From: JACPYM01 sp963699175
GTDB taxonomy: Bacteria; Acidobacteriota; Blastocatellia; RBC074
Direction: 5' to 3'
DNA: 64,000 nucleotides
Assembly: GCA_963699175.1 (NCBI GenBank)
Contig: OY969418.1
Location: 8,990,001-9,054,000, forward strand
Made by a program: the position numbers and the translations under genes. The notes under the pieces were generated by a model. The model was not told the origin of the DNA. It worked only from the letters and a program-made list of their open reading frames with translations, and did not search any database. Below are positions 12,655-21,314 of the stretch, in pieces; within the stretch, counting starts at the first letter, position 1; each line of letters begins with the position of its first letter.

Positions 12655-12840
12655 CCCGATCTGTCTGTTTGCCTGAGAGTGTTATTCCTTCGGCGGGCAG
12701 GGCTGATGAGCAAACTCATGAAGCCCTCGCCACTTTCCAGATTTGAAAGAGCCAGACGGTCCTTTTGCCTGAGAGTTTCCTGGGCGGTTGCTCCTTCGGC
12801 GTTGGCCTGGTGCGGCCAATCTCTCCCGTCAGTGGCCCGG
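12655..12840 (-). ncRNA. Tandem glycine riboswitch
   Basis: Two glycine aptamers lie in tandem on the minus strand. The first (about 12840-12755) has GGGAGAGA, then CCGAAGGAGCAA, then CTCTCAGGCAAAAGGACCG. The second (about 12741-12655) has CTGGAAAG, CCGCCGAAGGAATAA and CTCTCAGGCAAACAGACAG. These are the hallmark conserved blocks of the family. A promoter lies just upstream and a terminator just downstream, followed by gcvP. The exact ends are estimates. Confidence 0.95.
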
Positions 12841-12855
12841 TTGCGCTTTTAACGC

Positions 12856-12884
12856 ATCTTGCTGTCCGGTGTTGGCTTTGTCAA
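12856..12884 (-). promoter_or_regulatory. Promoter of the riboswitch-gcvP transcript
   Basis: The minus strand has a perfect -35 box TTGACA (12884-12879), a 17-base spacer and a -10 like CAAGAT (12861-12856). Transcription would begin near 12850, just before the first aptamer and after the gcvH stop at 12910. It would let gcvP be transcribed independently of gcvT-gcvH. Confidence 0.6.
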
Positions 12885-12909
12885 ATAGTGACAACGCGGC
12901 TACTGCAAG

Positions 12910-13305
12910 CTATTCCTCGGACTGGCTCTTAACAAAATCTTCGTACTCGAGCGCCGAGAGCAAGCTGTCAATTTCACCAGCGTCTTTGATCTTAAGCTGG
13001 ATCATCCAGCCATCCTGGTAAGGCGAGCTGTTGACCAGTTCCGGCTCGTCAAGCAGCTTTTCGTTGATCGCTGTTACCTCGCCGGAAACGGGGATGAACA
13101 GTTCACTCACCGATTTGACGGATTCGACTGAGCCAAACGGATCGCCCTGCTCGAACTTATCGCCGACTTTGGGCAACTCGACGTAGACAACATCGCCCAA
13201 CGCATTCTGCGCAAAATCGGTAATGCCGATTGTGCCGTCGTTGCCATTCACGCGCAGCCATTCGTGGTCTTTAGTGTATTGTAAGTTTTCAGGATAATCA
13301 GCCAT
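12910..13305 (-). CDS. gcvH: Glycine cleavage system H protein (lipoyl carrier)
   Basis: GcvH shuttles the aminomethyl intermediate from GcvP to GcvT on a lipoylated lysine. The 131-residue product is the usual size. The lipoylation site is the Lys in ESVKSVSE (about K64), within the typical fold starting at YTKDHEWLRV. The ATG at 13305 is chosen over a GTG one codon earlier; AGAGGA lies about five bases upstream. It follows gcvT by 74 bases on the same strand and precedes the riboswitch-controlled gcvP. Confidence 0.96.
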   Translation of the reverse strand: MADYPENLQYTKDHEWLRVNGNDGTIGITDFAQNALGDVVYVELPKVGDKFEQGDPFGSVESVKSVSELFIPVSGEVTAINEKLLDEPELVNSSPYQDGWMIQLKIKDAGEIDSLLSALEYEDFVKSQSEE

Positions 13306-13379
13306 CACTTCCTCTCACTTTCTTAAATAATCTGACAGCATTACTGAATCTTCTTGGAGCATCGTAGAAATTTTGCCGC

Positions 13380-14483
13380 TTACTTACTGCGCTTGTAAAA
13401 CGGCGTCTCAACGACTTGGGCCGCGGCGCGCTTGCCGCGAATATCTACCTCAAACTTATTGCCAACAGCGATCTGTTCAATCGGCAAATAGGCCAGCCCG
13501 ATGTTCTTTTTCAAGAACGGCGCAGGGCTGCCCGACGTGACCTGCCCGACCTGCGTCTCGCCAATAAAGACCGGGTAATGATCGCGCGCAATGCCGCGCT
13601 CCAACATTTCAAAGCCGACCAGCTTGCGTTTCAAGCCTGCTTCTTTCTGTTTGAGGAGCGCGTCACGTCCGATGAAATCGCCCTTCTGCAATTTGACGAT
13701 CCAGGCCAGGTCGGCTTCGTAGGGCGTCGTTGTGTCGTCAATGTCATTGCCGTAAAGCGCCATCTTAGCTTCGAGTCGCAGCGTGTTGCGCGCTGCCAAA
13801 CCGCAGGGCTGTATGCCGTGTTCTTTGCCGCTATCTAGCAGCTTGTCCCAGATGCGCTCCGACTCGTTCGGCTCGAAATAGATTTCAAAGCCGTCCTCGC
13901 CTGTGTAGCCCGTGCGCGCAATCAACGCAGGCACGCCGTCCACTTTGCCGTGCATAAACCAGTAGTATTTGAGCGCGCTCAAATCCGCGTCGGCCAGCGG
14001 TTGCAAGGTCGCCCAGGCCTGCGGCCCTTGAATCGCCAATTGCGTGTAGTCGGCGCTGGTATTCACGACCTCGGCCTCGAATTGCCGCGTGTTACCAGCA
14101 ATCCAATCGAAGTCTTTCTCAATATTCGATGCGTTGATGCAAAGCAAAAAGTGCTCGTCGCTGAGCTTGTGCACGAGCAGGTCGTCTACGAACGTGCCGG
14201 TGGGGTAGAGCAAGCCGCTGTAGTGCGCCTGTCCCACGTTCAGCTTGCTGGCGTCATTGCTGCTGATGTGTTGCACAAGCTGTAAGGCCTGCGGGCCGCG
14301 CACTTCGACTTCGCCCATGTGGCTGACATCGAACAAGCCAACCGCCGTGCGCACGGCCAAGTGTTCTTCAATCGTGCCCGCATATTGCACCGGCATATCC
14401 CAGCCACCAAACGGCACCATCTTGCCACCCAAACGACGATGCGCCGCATTGAGAGCCGTCTTTTTGAGCTGGGTGTCTGACAA
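13380..14483 (-). CDS. gcvT: Aminomethyltransferase, T protein of the glycine cleavage system
   Basis: GcvT transfers the methylene group from aminomethylated GcvH to tetrahydrofolate and releases ammonia. The 367-residue protein matches the family in length and begins with the characteristic HRRLGGKMVPFGGWDMPVQY and FDVSHMGE motifs. The TTG start at 14483 encodes MSDTQLKK; AGAGGA about nine bases upstream supports it. It is the first gene of the minus-strand gcvT-gcvH pair. No riboswitch is visible upstream of it. Confidence 0.95.
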   Translation of the reverse strand: MSDTQLKKTALNAAHRRLGGKMVPFGGWDMPVQYAGTIEEHLAVRTAVGLFDVSHMGEVEVRGPQALQLVQHISSNDASKLNVGQAHYSGLLYPTGTFVDDLLVHKLSDEHFLLCINASNIEKDFDWIAGNTRQFEAEVVNTSADYTQLAIQGPQAWATLQPLADADLSALKYYWFMHGKVDGVPALIARTGYTGEDGFEIYFEPNESERIWDKLLDSGKEHGIQPCGLAARNTLRLEAKMALYGNDIDDTTTPYEADLAWIVKLQKGDFIGRDALLKQKEAGLKRKLVGFEMLERGIARDHYPVFIGETQVGQVTSGSPAPFLKKNIGLAYLPIEQIAVGNKFEVDIRGKRAAAQVVETPFYKRSK

Positions 14484-14635
14484 GAGCGTGATCCTCTTTG
14501 CTTGTGGGAATGCTGTTGTGAAAGGTCAGTCGTAACGAGCGGCAAACCTAGCACACGGTTTCTGGCTTCGTCAACTTTGCCAGACCTTGACTGGTTTTGG
14601 CATAACAAGTCTCAGTTCGAGTTGGAAATAAAACA

Positions 14636-14722
14636 GCCACAGAGGCACGGAGACACAGAGAGCAAGGCTTGCCTTGCTGCGAAGTCTCACTGGATTTCTC
14701 TGTGCCTCCGTGCCGCTGTGGC
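14636..14722. repeat. Intergenic inverted repeat, CACAGAGGCACGGAGA family
   Basis: Arms at 14636-14661 and 14697-14722 are complementary over about 26 bases with a few mismatches. Each arm is made of repeated words such as CACAGAG and CACGGAG. The loop contains a further perfect hairpin (AGCAAGG / CCTTGCT). It lies between gcvT and the sugar nucleotidyltransferase gene. Confidence 0.8.
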
Positions 14723-14745
14723 AATTTCTTCTGCTTGCTTGGCGA

Positions 14746-15522
14746 TTACCAAATCTTCCACGCCGCCTGTCCGGCGTCCCAGAACTGATTGAATTCAACG
14801 TTGTCCTTGTAAGTGTCCAGGCACTTCCAAAAGCCTGTGTGTTGGTAGGCGATCAATTGCCCCGCGCGCGCGAGCCGTTCCAGCGGCTCGCGTTCTAGCA
14901 CGCTATCATCTGCCAAGTAATCAAAGACGCGACGATTGAAGACGAAAAAGCCGCCGTTGATCCATTCCTTCAATAACGGCTTTTCTTCAAACTCGATCAC
15001 CCGGCCTGCTTCATCCAGCTTCAACAGGCCAAAGTTGGAATGCGGGTGCACGGCTGTCAATGTGGCCAGCTTCCCGTGTGCTTGATGAAAGGCGAGCAGG
15101 GCTGGTAGATCAATGTTGGCCAAGCCGTCGCCGTAGGTGACACAAAATGTCTCGTCCGCTCCGATGTAGTTTTGAATCCGTTTGATTCGTCCGCCGGTGT
15201 TTGTCTCAAGGCCGGTATCTGCAAATGTAATGCGCCAATCATCACGACGGCGTGCAGGCTGGTGCAGTTGTGTTTCGCCCGTGGCGCTCAACTCCAAGGT
15301 GAAATCGTGGTCGAGCCACTCGCGCTCGACGAAGTAGCGCTTGATCGCCTCACCCAGATAGCCCAGGCAGAGCACGAAGTCGTTCAGCCCGTGCTGCGCG
15401 TAGATTTTCAGTAGATGCCAGAGCAGCGGTCGCCCACCGATTTCGATCAGCGCCTTCGGCACATTCACGCCGTGTTCACCCAAGCGCGTGCCGCGCCCGC
15501 CGCAGAGAATTACGGTTTTCAT
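14746..15522 (-). CDS. rfbF: Sugar-1-phosphate nucleotidyltransferase, probably glucose-1-phosphate cytidylyltransferase
   Basis: The 258-residue length and the N-terminal pattern VILCGGRGTRL ... PKALIEIGGRPLLWHLLKIY match the RfbF type, which makes CDP-glucose for deoxysugar or surface polysaccharide synthesis. The ATG at 15522 overlaps the TGA of the upstream hydrolase gene (15521-15519) in an ATGA arrangement, so translation is likely coupled. The chain also contains a family 2 glycosyltransferase, consistent with an envelope glycan role. Substrate choice between CTP and other nucleotides is inferred from similarity only. Confidence 0.82.
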   Translation of the reverse strand: MKTVILCGGRGTRLGEHGVNVPKALIEIGGRPLLWHLLKIYAQHGLNDFVLCLGYLGEAIKRYFVEREWLDHDFTLELSATGETQLHQPARRRDDWRITFADTGLETNTGGRIKRIQNYIGADETFCVTYGDGLANIDLPALLAFHQAHGKLATLTAVHPHSNFGLLKLDEAGRVIEFEEKPLLKEWINGGFFVFNRRVFDYLADDSVLEREPLERLARAGQLIAYQHTGFWKCLDTYKDNVEFNQFWDAGQAAWKIW

Positions 15523-16385
15523 TCGACGATATGGTTCTTCTTGAGGAAAGTCATCAACGTGCCGTTGAACTTCTTCGGCTCATCCATCATCAGAAAGTGG
15601 CTGACGCCGGGCCAGACCTGATACTCAATGCCGGGCGCAAGCTCGCGCACGAATTTTTCATACTCGCTCGACCACATCGGATTGGCCGCCATTATTGCCA
15701 GCGTCGGCACGTTGATCTTGTCCTGCATTTGCCAGACAGCCGGGTTCAACATTTCTTCCATCGCGCTGACCATTACATGTTGCGGCGTCGCGAGTGACGA
15801 AGCTTTGATCTCGGCCAGCGTCTGCTGGCTCTTCATCCCTTGCGAGAGGAAGGCGAGCATCTGTTCGACCCGATCTTTGTAATCTGGGCCGCGCAAGGGA
15901 GCGATAAACTCCTTCATTGATTCCGGCGTGCCCATAGGTTTGAGCGAGCCATCCACAAAGACCAGCGCGCGCGTCTTGGCTGGATACTTGCGATAAAACT
16001 GGCGGATGACGGGTGTGCCCATGCTGTGACCGACGAGCGTGGCGCGTTCAACTCTGGCGTCCTCCAATACCGCATCAATCGCGCGCGCAAACAAATCCAT
16101 TGAGTAGACCACCTGTGGCTTATCACTCTGGCCGTGGCCAGGCAGATCAATAGCAATCACGCGGATGTCGTTGATGAAGGCGGGCACGTTCGCTTTCCAA
16201 AAAGTGGAATTGCAAGTCCAGCCGTGCACGAAGACAAGCGCCTCTCTGCCTTTGCCGTAATTATCGTAGTGCACGCGCATCCCTTCGAATTTGACAAAAC
16301 GAGGTTGCACTTCGGGAGCTTTTTGCGCAATGGCTGTCTGGATGAAAAGACAGATCGCTAGCACAAAGAACAGGGGACGAATCAT
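15519..16385 (-). CDS. Secreted alpha/beta hydrolase
   Basis: The 288-residue protein has a signal peptide (LFFVLAICLFIQTAIA-Q) and an alpha/beta hydrolase fold. Visible features are the oxyanion region FVHGWTCNS, the nucleophile elbow VGHSMGTP, an acidic residue candidate in LVFVDGS and the catalytic His in GVSHFLMM. The ATG at 16385 has AAGGAG about nine bases upstream and overlaps the TGA of the glycosyltransferase gene. A longer upstream frame would lie inside that gene. It may be an exported esterase or peptidase; the substrate is unknown. Confidence 0.85.
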   Translation of the reverse strand: MIRPLFFVLAICLFIQTAIAQKAPEVQPRFVKFEGMRVHYDNYGKGREALVFVHGWTCNSTFWKANVPAFINDIRVIAIDLPGHGQSDKPQVVYSMDLFARAIDAVLEDARVERATLVGHSMGTPVIRQFYRKYPAKTRALVFVDGSLKPMGTPESMKEFIAPLRGPDYKDRVEQMLAFLSQGMKSQQTLAEIKASSLATPQHVMVSAMEEMLNPAVWQMQDKINVPTLAIMAANPMWSSEYEKFVRELAPGIEYQVWPGVSHFLMMDEPKKFNGTLMTFLKKNHIVE

Positions 16386-17149
16386 TCTGTGGTCTCCTTC
16401 ACTTGTTGGCGTTTTTCCCAAACTTTAGCGTGTTTGAGAAAGACACTGTAGGCCGTAAACATTGCAATAATCAATCCCTGCGCGCCATCACGAAAACCTT
16501 GTTTGAACAGGTAGGTGCGAATGAACGCAGCAATCGGCAGGATGAAAAGATTGAGCGCGCGCGCCTGCTTGCTGTGCTGGTGCAGATATTCCGCCGCCAG
16601 CGTCGTGTAGGAGTCCATCCGGCGCTGATGATCGCTCAAACTGTCGCTGGTGTAATGCAGCAGCTCGCCGGAGAGCGTTTCAATATTTCCACGCACGCGG
16701 GCAGTCTCGTGTGGCGCTACGCCATCCCAGTAGCTCACGGCCTTGCGATAAAGCCGCATCTGGTAATCGGGATACCAGCCGGAATGCTTGATCCAGCGAC
16801 CCAAAAAGCGCGTGCGGCGAGCAATGCGAAATCCAGCGGGCAAGGTTGCTTGGTCACGCTGGCGCAAGGCTCCTATTGCCGCGCACAATTCCGGCGTCAC
16901 GCGCTCGTCGGCGTCGAGCCAGAAAATCCAATCGCCGATCGTCTGCGCATCGGAATATTCGTGCTTATCTTTGTAGCCCCGAAACTCGCGATTGAAGATT
17001 CTGTCGGTGTAACGGCGCGCAATTTCAATTGTGTTGTCGGTCGAGTCAGAATCGCAAATCACGATCTCATCCGCCCAGGCGACCGATTCACAGGCGGCGG
17101 CGATGTTGTGAGCTTCGTTGTAGACGTTGATTTTGACGGAGATTTTCAC
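16382..17149 (-). CDS. Family 2 glycosyltransferase (LPS-core type)
   Basis: The 255-residue GT-A enzyme starts MKISVKINVYNEAHN and has the nucleotide-binding DSDSTDNT and metal-binding WLDADERV motifs typical of WaaE/KdtX-like core glycosyltransferases. A C-terminal hydrophobic stretch (LNLFILPIAAFIRTYLF) suggests membrane association. The start is GTG at 17149, overlapping the uvrA TGA by four bases (GTGA). It would add a sugar to an envelope acceptor using a nucleotide-sugar donor. Neighbouring rfbF supports a surface-glycan role. Confidence 0.85.
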   Translation of the reverse strand: MKISVKINVYNEAHNIAAACESVAWADEIVICDSDSTDNTIEIARRYTDRIFNREFRGYKDKHEYSDAQTIGDWIFWLDADERVTPELCAAIGALRQRDQATLPAGFRIARRTRFLGRWIKHSGWYPDYQMRLYRKAVSYWDGVAPHETARVRGNIETLSGELLHYTSDSLSDHQRRMDSYTTLAAEYLHQHSKQARALNLFILPIAAFIRTYLFKQGFRDGAQGLIIAMFTAYSVFLKHAKVWEKRQQVKETTE

Positions 17150-19995
17150 GTCTTGTATTTGAGCTTGCCATTCAATACCGCACGCAATGCTTGCCCTGTA
17201 TAAGACTTCTTGTTCTTCGCCACCTGCTCAGGCGTGCCTTCCGCCACAATACGCCCGCCCCCGTCGCCACCTTCGGGGCCGAGATCAAGCAGCCAGTCAG
17301 CGGATTTTATCACGTCCAGATTGTGTTCGATGATGATGATCGTGTTGCCTAGGTCTACCAAACGTTGCAATACGTCGAGCAGTTTACGCACGTCTTCAAA
17401 GTGCAAGCCCGTCGTGGGTTCGTCCAGAATGTAGACCGTGCGGCCCGTCGCGCGCCGCGAAAGTTCTTTGGCCAGCTTGATGCGTTGCGCTTCGCCGCCG
17501 GAGAGCGTGGTGGCGGATTGGCCCAGCTTGATGTAGCCGAGGCCGACTTCGTAGAGCGTTTGCAGCTTCTGTTTGATCTGCGGGTGATTTTCAAACGTGG
17601 CGAGCGCCTCTTCCACCGTCGAGTCGAGCAACTCAGCGATGCTCTTGCCCTGAAAGCGCACATCGAGCGTCTCGCGGTTGTAACGTTGGCCGCGACAGAC
17701 TTCGCAGGTTACATAGACATCGGGCAAGAAATTCATCTCGATACATTTCATACCATCGCCTTGACAGGCCTCGCAGCGCCCGCCTTTGACGTTGAACGAG
17801 AAACGTCCCGGCTTGTAACCACGCTCGCGGCTTTCGGGCAGCATCGCATACAGATCGCGGATTGGCGTGAAGAGGCCCGTGTAGGTTGCCGGATTGGAAC
17901 GCGGCGTGCGGCCAATCGGTGATTGGTCAATCTCGATGATCTTATCTATGTGTTCGAGTCCTTCGATGGTTACGTGCGCGCCCGGTTCGGCCAGGCTGCG
18001 ATAGATTTTGCGCGAGAGCGCACGGTAGAGAATGTCTTCGACCAACGTAGATTTGCCAGAGCCGGAGACGCCTGTCACAGCGGTTAGCACGCCCAACGGA
18101 AAAGTAGCATCAATGCCTTTCAGGTTGTTCTCTGTTGCGCCACGCACTAGCAATGCCTTGCCGTTTGGCGCACGGCGTTGCGGCGGGATGGCGATCTGCA
18201 ACTGGCCGGAGATGTAGCGGCCTGTGATGGAGTCTTCGGCCTGCGCGATTTCATCCGGCGTACCTGAAGCGACGAGCCAGCCGCCGTGCGTGCCCGCGCC
18301 AGGGCCTAGATCGAGCACGTAATCGGCGCGACGAATGGTCTCTTCGTCGTGTTCGACCACTAACACCGTATTGCCGATGTCGCGCAACTGTTCGAGCGTT
18401 TGCAGCAAGCGTTCGTTGTCGCGCGGGTGCAAACCAATCGAAGGTTCATCCAACACATAAAGCACACCACGCAGTTGCGAGCCGATTTGTGTGGCCAGGC
18501 GAATACGTTGACCCTCGCCACCCGACAAACTGGCAGCGGGGCGGTCAAGCGAGAGATAGCCCAAGCCGACCCCATTCAAGAAACCCAGCCGCTCGCGGAC
18601 TTCTTTCAAGATGCGCCCGCCAATCAGCTCTTCACGCGGGTTGAGTTGGAGCGCGGCGAATGCTGTGCGCGCATCGGCAATGGTCAAGGCAGCGTAGTCG
18701 GCGATGGATTTGCTGTTAAGCTTGACTGCCAATGATTCAGGCTGCAAGCGCGCGCCGTGACAGACACGGCAGGTGATCGGCGAGATCAAAGCTTCCAACG
18801 CGGAGCGCGATTTTTCAGCGTAAGCGTCTTCATCGCCTGCGAGCTTCTGCATCGCGTCGAGCAAGAAAGTCGTCGCGCCTTTCCACTCGGCCTGATATTT
18901 GTAATCGCCGTAGCGGAACTCGAGCTTCTCTTTCAGACCGAAGAAGAAAGCGTCTTTAGCTTTTTTGGAGAGCTTGGCGAAAGTTGTCTCTGCGGAAAAA
19001 TCGAAATAGCGCGCGACGGCCAACAATGCCTCGCGCAAGTAGGCGTCCGTCGCTTTGTCTTCGTCGCCAACGAAGCGCATTTTGTCGAGCGGCACATCTT
19101 CGTCCAGCACTATCTTGCGCGGATCAACTTCGAGCGAGGTGCCGAGGCCATGGCATTCTTTGCACGCGCCATAAGCCGAGTTGAAAGAGAACGAACGCGG
19201 CTCAAGCTGAGGCAAGGAGATGCCGCAATAAACGCAAGCCATCTTTTCTGAATATAACCGCTCTTCGCCATCCACGATTGAAACCACCACGATGCCGTCG
19301 GTCAGCTTGGTGGCCGTGCGGATGGATTCTTCGAGCCGTTGGGTGATACCCGTTTTGATAAGCAGCCGGTCAACCACGACTTCGATAGTGTGATTGCGGC
19401 GCTTGTCGAGCTTGATCTCGTCACCGTCGTCGAGCGTGCGCATTTCGCCGTCAATGCGCGCGCGCGTGAAGCCGGACTTTTGCAGCTTTTCGAGGTCCTT
19501 TTTGAACTCGCCTTTGCGCCCCCGCACGATGGGCGCGAGGATCATCACACGCTCGCCTTCAGGCAGTTCCTTGACGCTTTGAATGATCTGGTCAGTGGAT
19601 TGTTTCGAGACCAGCCGCCCACACTGATGACAATGCGGCTGGCCTATCGAAGAGAAGAGCAGGCGCAGGTAATCGTAGACTTCAGTCACTGTGCCGACGG
19701 TCGAGCGCGGGCTGCGGCTCGTCGTTTTTTGCTCGATTGAAATAGCGGGCGAGAGGCCCTCGACGGCATCAACGTCGGGCTTCTCAAGCTGTTCGAGAAA
19801 TTGTCGCGCGTAGGCCGAGAGCGATTCGACATAGCGGCGCTGCCCTTCAGCGTAGATCGTGTCGAAGGCGAGCGAGGATTTGCCGGAGCCGCTCAGGCCC
19901 GTAACGACTGTCAGTTTGTTACGCGGAATGGTGAGTGAAATGTTTTTCAGGTTATGCTGGCGCGCGCCACGCACAGAGATCTGCTCGATTGCCAT
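17146..19995 (-). CDS. uvrA: Excinuclease ABC subunit A
   Basis: UvrA finds bulky DNA damage and loads UvrB in nucleotide excision repair. The 949-residue protein has both ABC modules: Walker A motifs GLSGSGKSSLA and GVSGSGKSTLV, signatures SLSGGEGQRI and TLSGGEAQRI, Walker B VLDEPSIGLH and ILDEPTTGLH, and zinc-finger Cys pairs such as CEACQGDGMKC. The ATG start encodes MAIEQISVRGARQHNL. Its stop overlaps the GTG of a glycosyltransferase gene, an unusual neighbour for a repair gene. Confidence 0.97.
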   Translation of the reverse strand: MAIEQISVRGARQHNLKNISLTIPRNKLTVVTGLSGSGKSSLAFDTIYAEGQRRYVESLSAYARQFLEQLEKPDVDAVEGLSPAISIEQKTTSRSPRSTVGTVTEVYDYLRLLFSSIGQPHCHQCGRLVSKQSTDQIIQSVKELPEGERVMILAPIVRGRKGEFKKDLEKLQKSGFTRARIDGEMRTLDDGDEIKLDKRRNHTIEVVVDRLLIKTGITQRLEESIRTATKLTDGIVVVSIVDGEERLYSEKMACVYCGISLPQLEPRSFSFNSAYGACKECHGLGTSLEVDPRKIVLDEDVPLDKMRFVGDEDKATDAYLREALLAVARYFDFSAETTFAKLSKKAKDAFFFGLKEKLEFRYGDYKYQAEWKGATTFLLDAMQKLAGDEDAYAEKSRSALEALISPITCRVCHGARLQPESLAVKLNSKSIADYAALTIADARTAFAALQLNPREELIGGRILKEVRERLGFLNGVGLGYLSLDRPAASLSGGEGQRIRLATQIGSQLRGVLYVLDEPSIGLHPRDNERLLQTLEQLRDIGNTVLVVEHDEETIRRADYVLDLGPGAGTHGGWLVASGTPDEIAQAEDSITGRYISGQLQIAIPPQRRAPNGKALLVRGATENNLKGIDATFPLGVLTAVTGVSGSGKSTLVEDILYRALSRKIYRSLAEPGAHVTIEGLEHIDKIIEIDQSPIGRTPRSNPATYTGLFTPIRDLYAMLPESRERGYKPGRFSFNVKGGRCEACQGDGMKCIEMNFLPDVYVTCEVCRGQRYNRETLDVRFQGKSIAELLDSTVEEALATFENHPQIKQKLQTLYEVGLGYIKLGQSATTLSGGEAQRIKLAKELSRRATGRTVYILDEPTTGLHFEDVRKLLDVLQRLVDLGNTIIIIEHNLDVIKSADWLLDLGPEGGDGGGRIVAEGTPEQVAKNKKSYTGQALRAVLNGKLKYKT

Positions 19996-20096
19996 AGTTC
20001 ACTACAGAGAGAAATTCGTTGAGTAATCGAAACGAGCATTCTAGTAACCGAGTTGTCAGCGCGCAAGCAGGCAAATTCTGGCACATGAGGCGCGTG

Positions 20097-20842
20097 TTAA
20101 TCCAGTCCGGCAGGTAAGAGTAAGTGCACGGCAAAATAAAGTACGACACCTACAAAAAATGTCAGCGAATTACGCGCACCTTCACGATTGACCTCCGGGA
20201 TCAGATCGGACGCGGCAACATAGATGGTTACGCCGGCAGAGAGAGGCAAGGTGTAGGCCACGGTGGAACGCAGCACCGAGACCAGTAAGATGCCAGCAAA
20301 AGTGGCTGCGGCAACTAAGGCTGTGGCACGCCGCGCCGCTCGCATATCACGACCGGCGGAAACATGATTGAAGCCACCGTGAAGCCTTCGGGAACTTTAT
20401 GCAGCAAGACGGCAAGCGACAGTACGATGCCCAACCGCAAGTTGGTAAGAAAACCAGAGGCGATGGCCACGCCGTCTAGGAAGGCATGGATCGCGAGGGC
20501 GATGACGGCAGTCACGGCGACGCCGGATTGCAGCATCTCTTCGTGATGCGTCTCTTCACCAAAATGGAAGTGCGGCGCGATGGTGTGTTCGACGAGTTGA
20601 ATCAACAGATAACCTAATAATACCCAGGCCATCGCGGCTGAGACTTGATTGCTCCACTGTGCGACGACTTCGGGCAACACATCGAGGAAGACTGCGGCCA
20701 ACATAAAGCCTGCGCCTAAAGCGACCAACGCCCGAACGCGCGAACGATGGATGAGCGGCAACGCAGTCAACAACCAACCACCTAGCAGATTGCCGCCAGC
20801 GGCCAATAGTCCGAAGAGCAGTAATTGAATCTGTAGCGTCAT
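20097..20842 (-). pseudogene. ZIP-family metal transporter, broken by a one-base frameshift
   Basis: The first part (from the ATG at 20842) encodes the ZIP transmembrane helices with the histidine-rich loop PHFHFGEETHH and the metal-site motifs HAFLDGVA and HKVPEGF. After IMFP the frame breaks. The remaining helices (LPLSAGVTIYVAASDLIPE to the stop at 20097) continue in another frame. Adding one base near 20351-20358 would join them as a normal ZIP protein of about 248 residues. ZIP proteins import zinc or related divalent metals. It is either a real pseudogene or a sequencing error. Confidence 0.8.
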
Positions 20843-21121
20843 CGAGTTGCGCAATCTGGCGCAGCGAAGTTAGTGGAGTTAAGCTGTTGTGCTGCTCCCG
20901 CTACTGCATTATTGGTGAGCTAGCAAAGCGTCGTCACTATACACATGCGCAAAGCTGAAACGCAATCGCGCAACACTGTAACAGCGCTGAGCAACGCGAT
21001 CTTTTGCGCCTACTTTGATACAAGTGCTAAGTGATCAGACACGTTTGCATACACGAAGCGACGAATCATGTTGATGATGATCTTCACAAGAAAGAAATTT
21101 GATCTTTGACAGGATAAAGTC

Positions 21122-21150
21122 TTGACACCTTATATGACCATGCGTAGGAT
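21122..21150 (+). promoter_or_regulatory. Promoter of the dcw cluster
   Basis: A perfect -35 TTGACA (21122-21127) and a -10 TAGGAT (21145-21150) are separated by exactly 17 bases. The predicted start of transcription is near 21157, about 160 bases before mraZ. A second TTGACA lies about 17 bases upstream. Confidence 0.65.
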
Positions 21151-21158
21151 GTGCTCAC

Positions 21159-21183
21159 GTGGTTGAAGGTGGTTGAAGGTGGT
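21159..21183 (+). promoter_or_regulatory. MraZ operator (three GTGGT boxes at 10-base spacing)
   Basis: GTGGT occurs at 21159-21163, 21169-21173 and 21179-21183, each separated by a 5-base spacer. Known MraZ operators are direct G-rich pentamer repeats with the same 10-base period, just downstream of the cluster promoter. MraZ encoded at 21315 would bind here and repress its own operon. Confidence 0.7.
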
Positions 21184-21218
21184 CAGAAGCGGGCGAGATT
21201 GAGATCAAGAGTGAGAAT

Positions 21219-21241
21219 AAAAGAGGCGTTGCCTCTTTTTT
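21219..21241 (+). terminator. Intrinsic terminator in the dcw leader (attenuator-like)
   Basis: AAAAGAGGC and GCCTCTTTT form a nine-base-pair stem with a GTT loop, followed by a T run. It lies about 65 bases after the predicted transcription start and 74 bases before mraZ, so it could attenuate the whole cluster. No gene upstream on this strand needs it. Confidence 0.65.
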
Positions 21242-21314
21242 ATATGTCATCTTTTAAGCTTTCGTTTAGGGGTTGGCAAGGACTTTTGAAAGCAGTACCA
21301 CACAGCTTCAGCGC

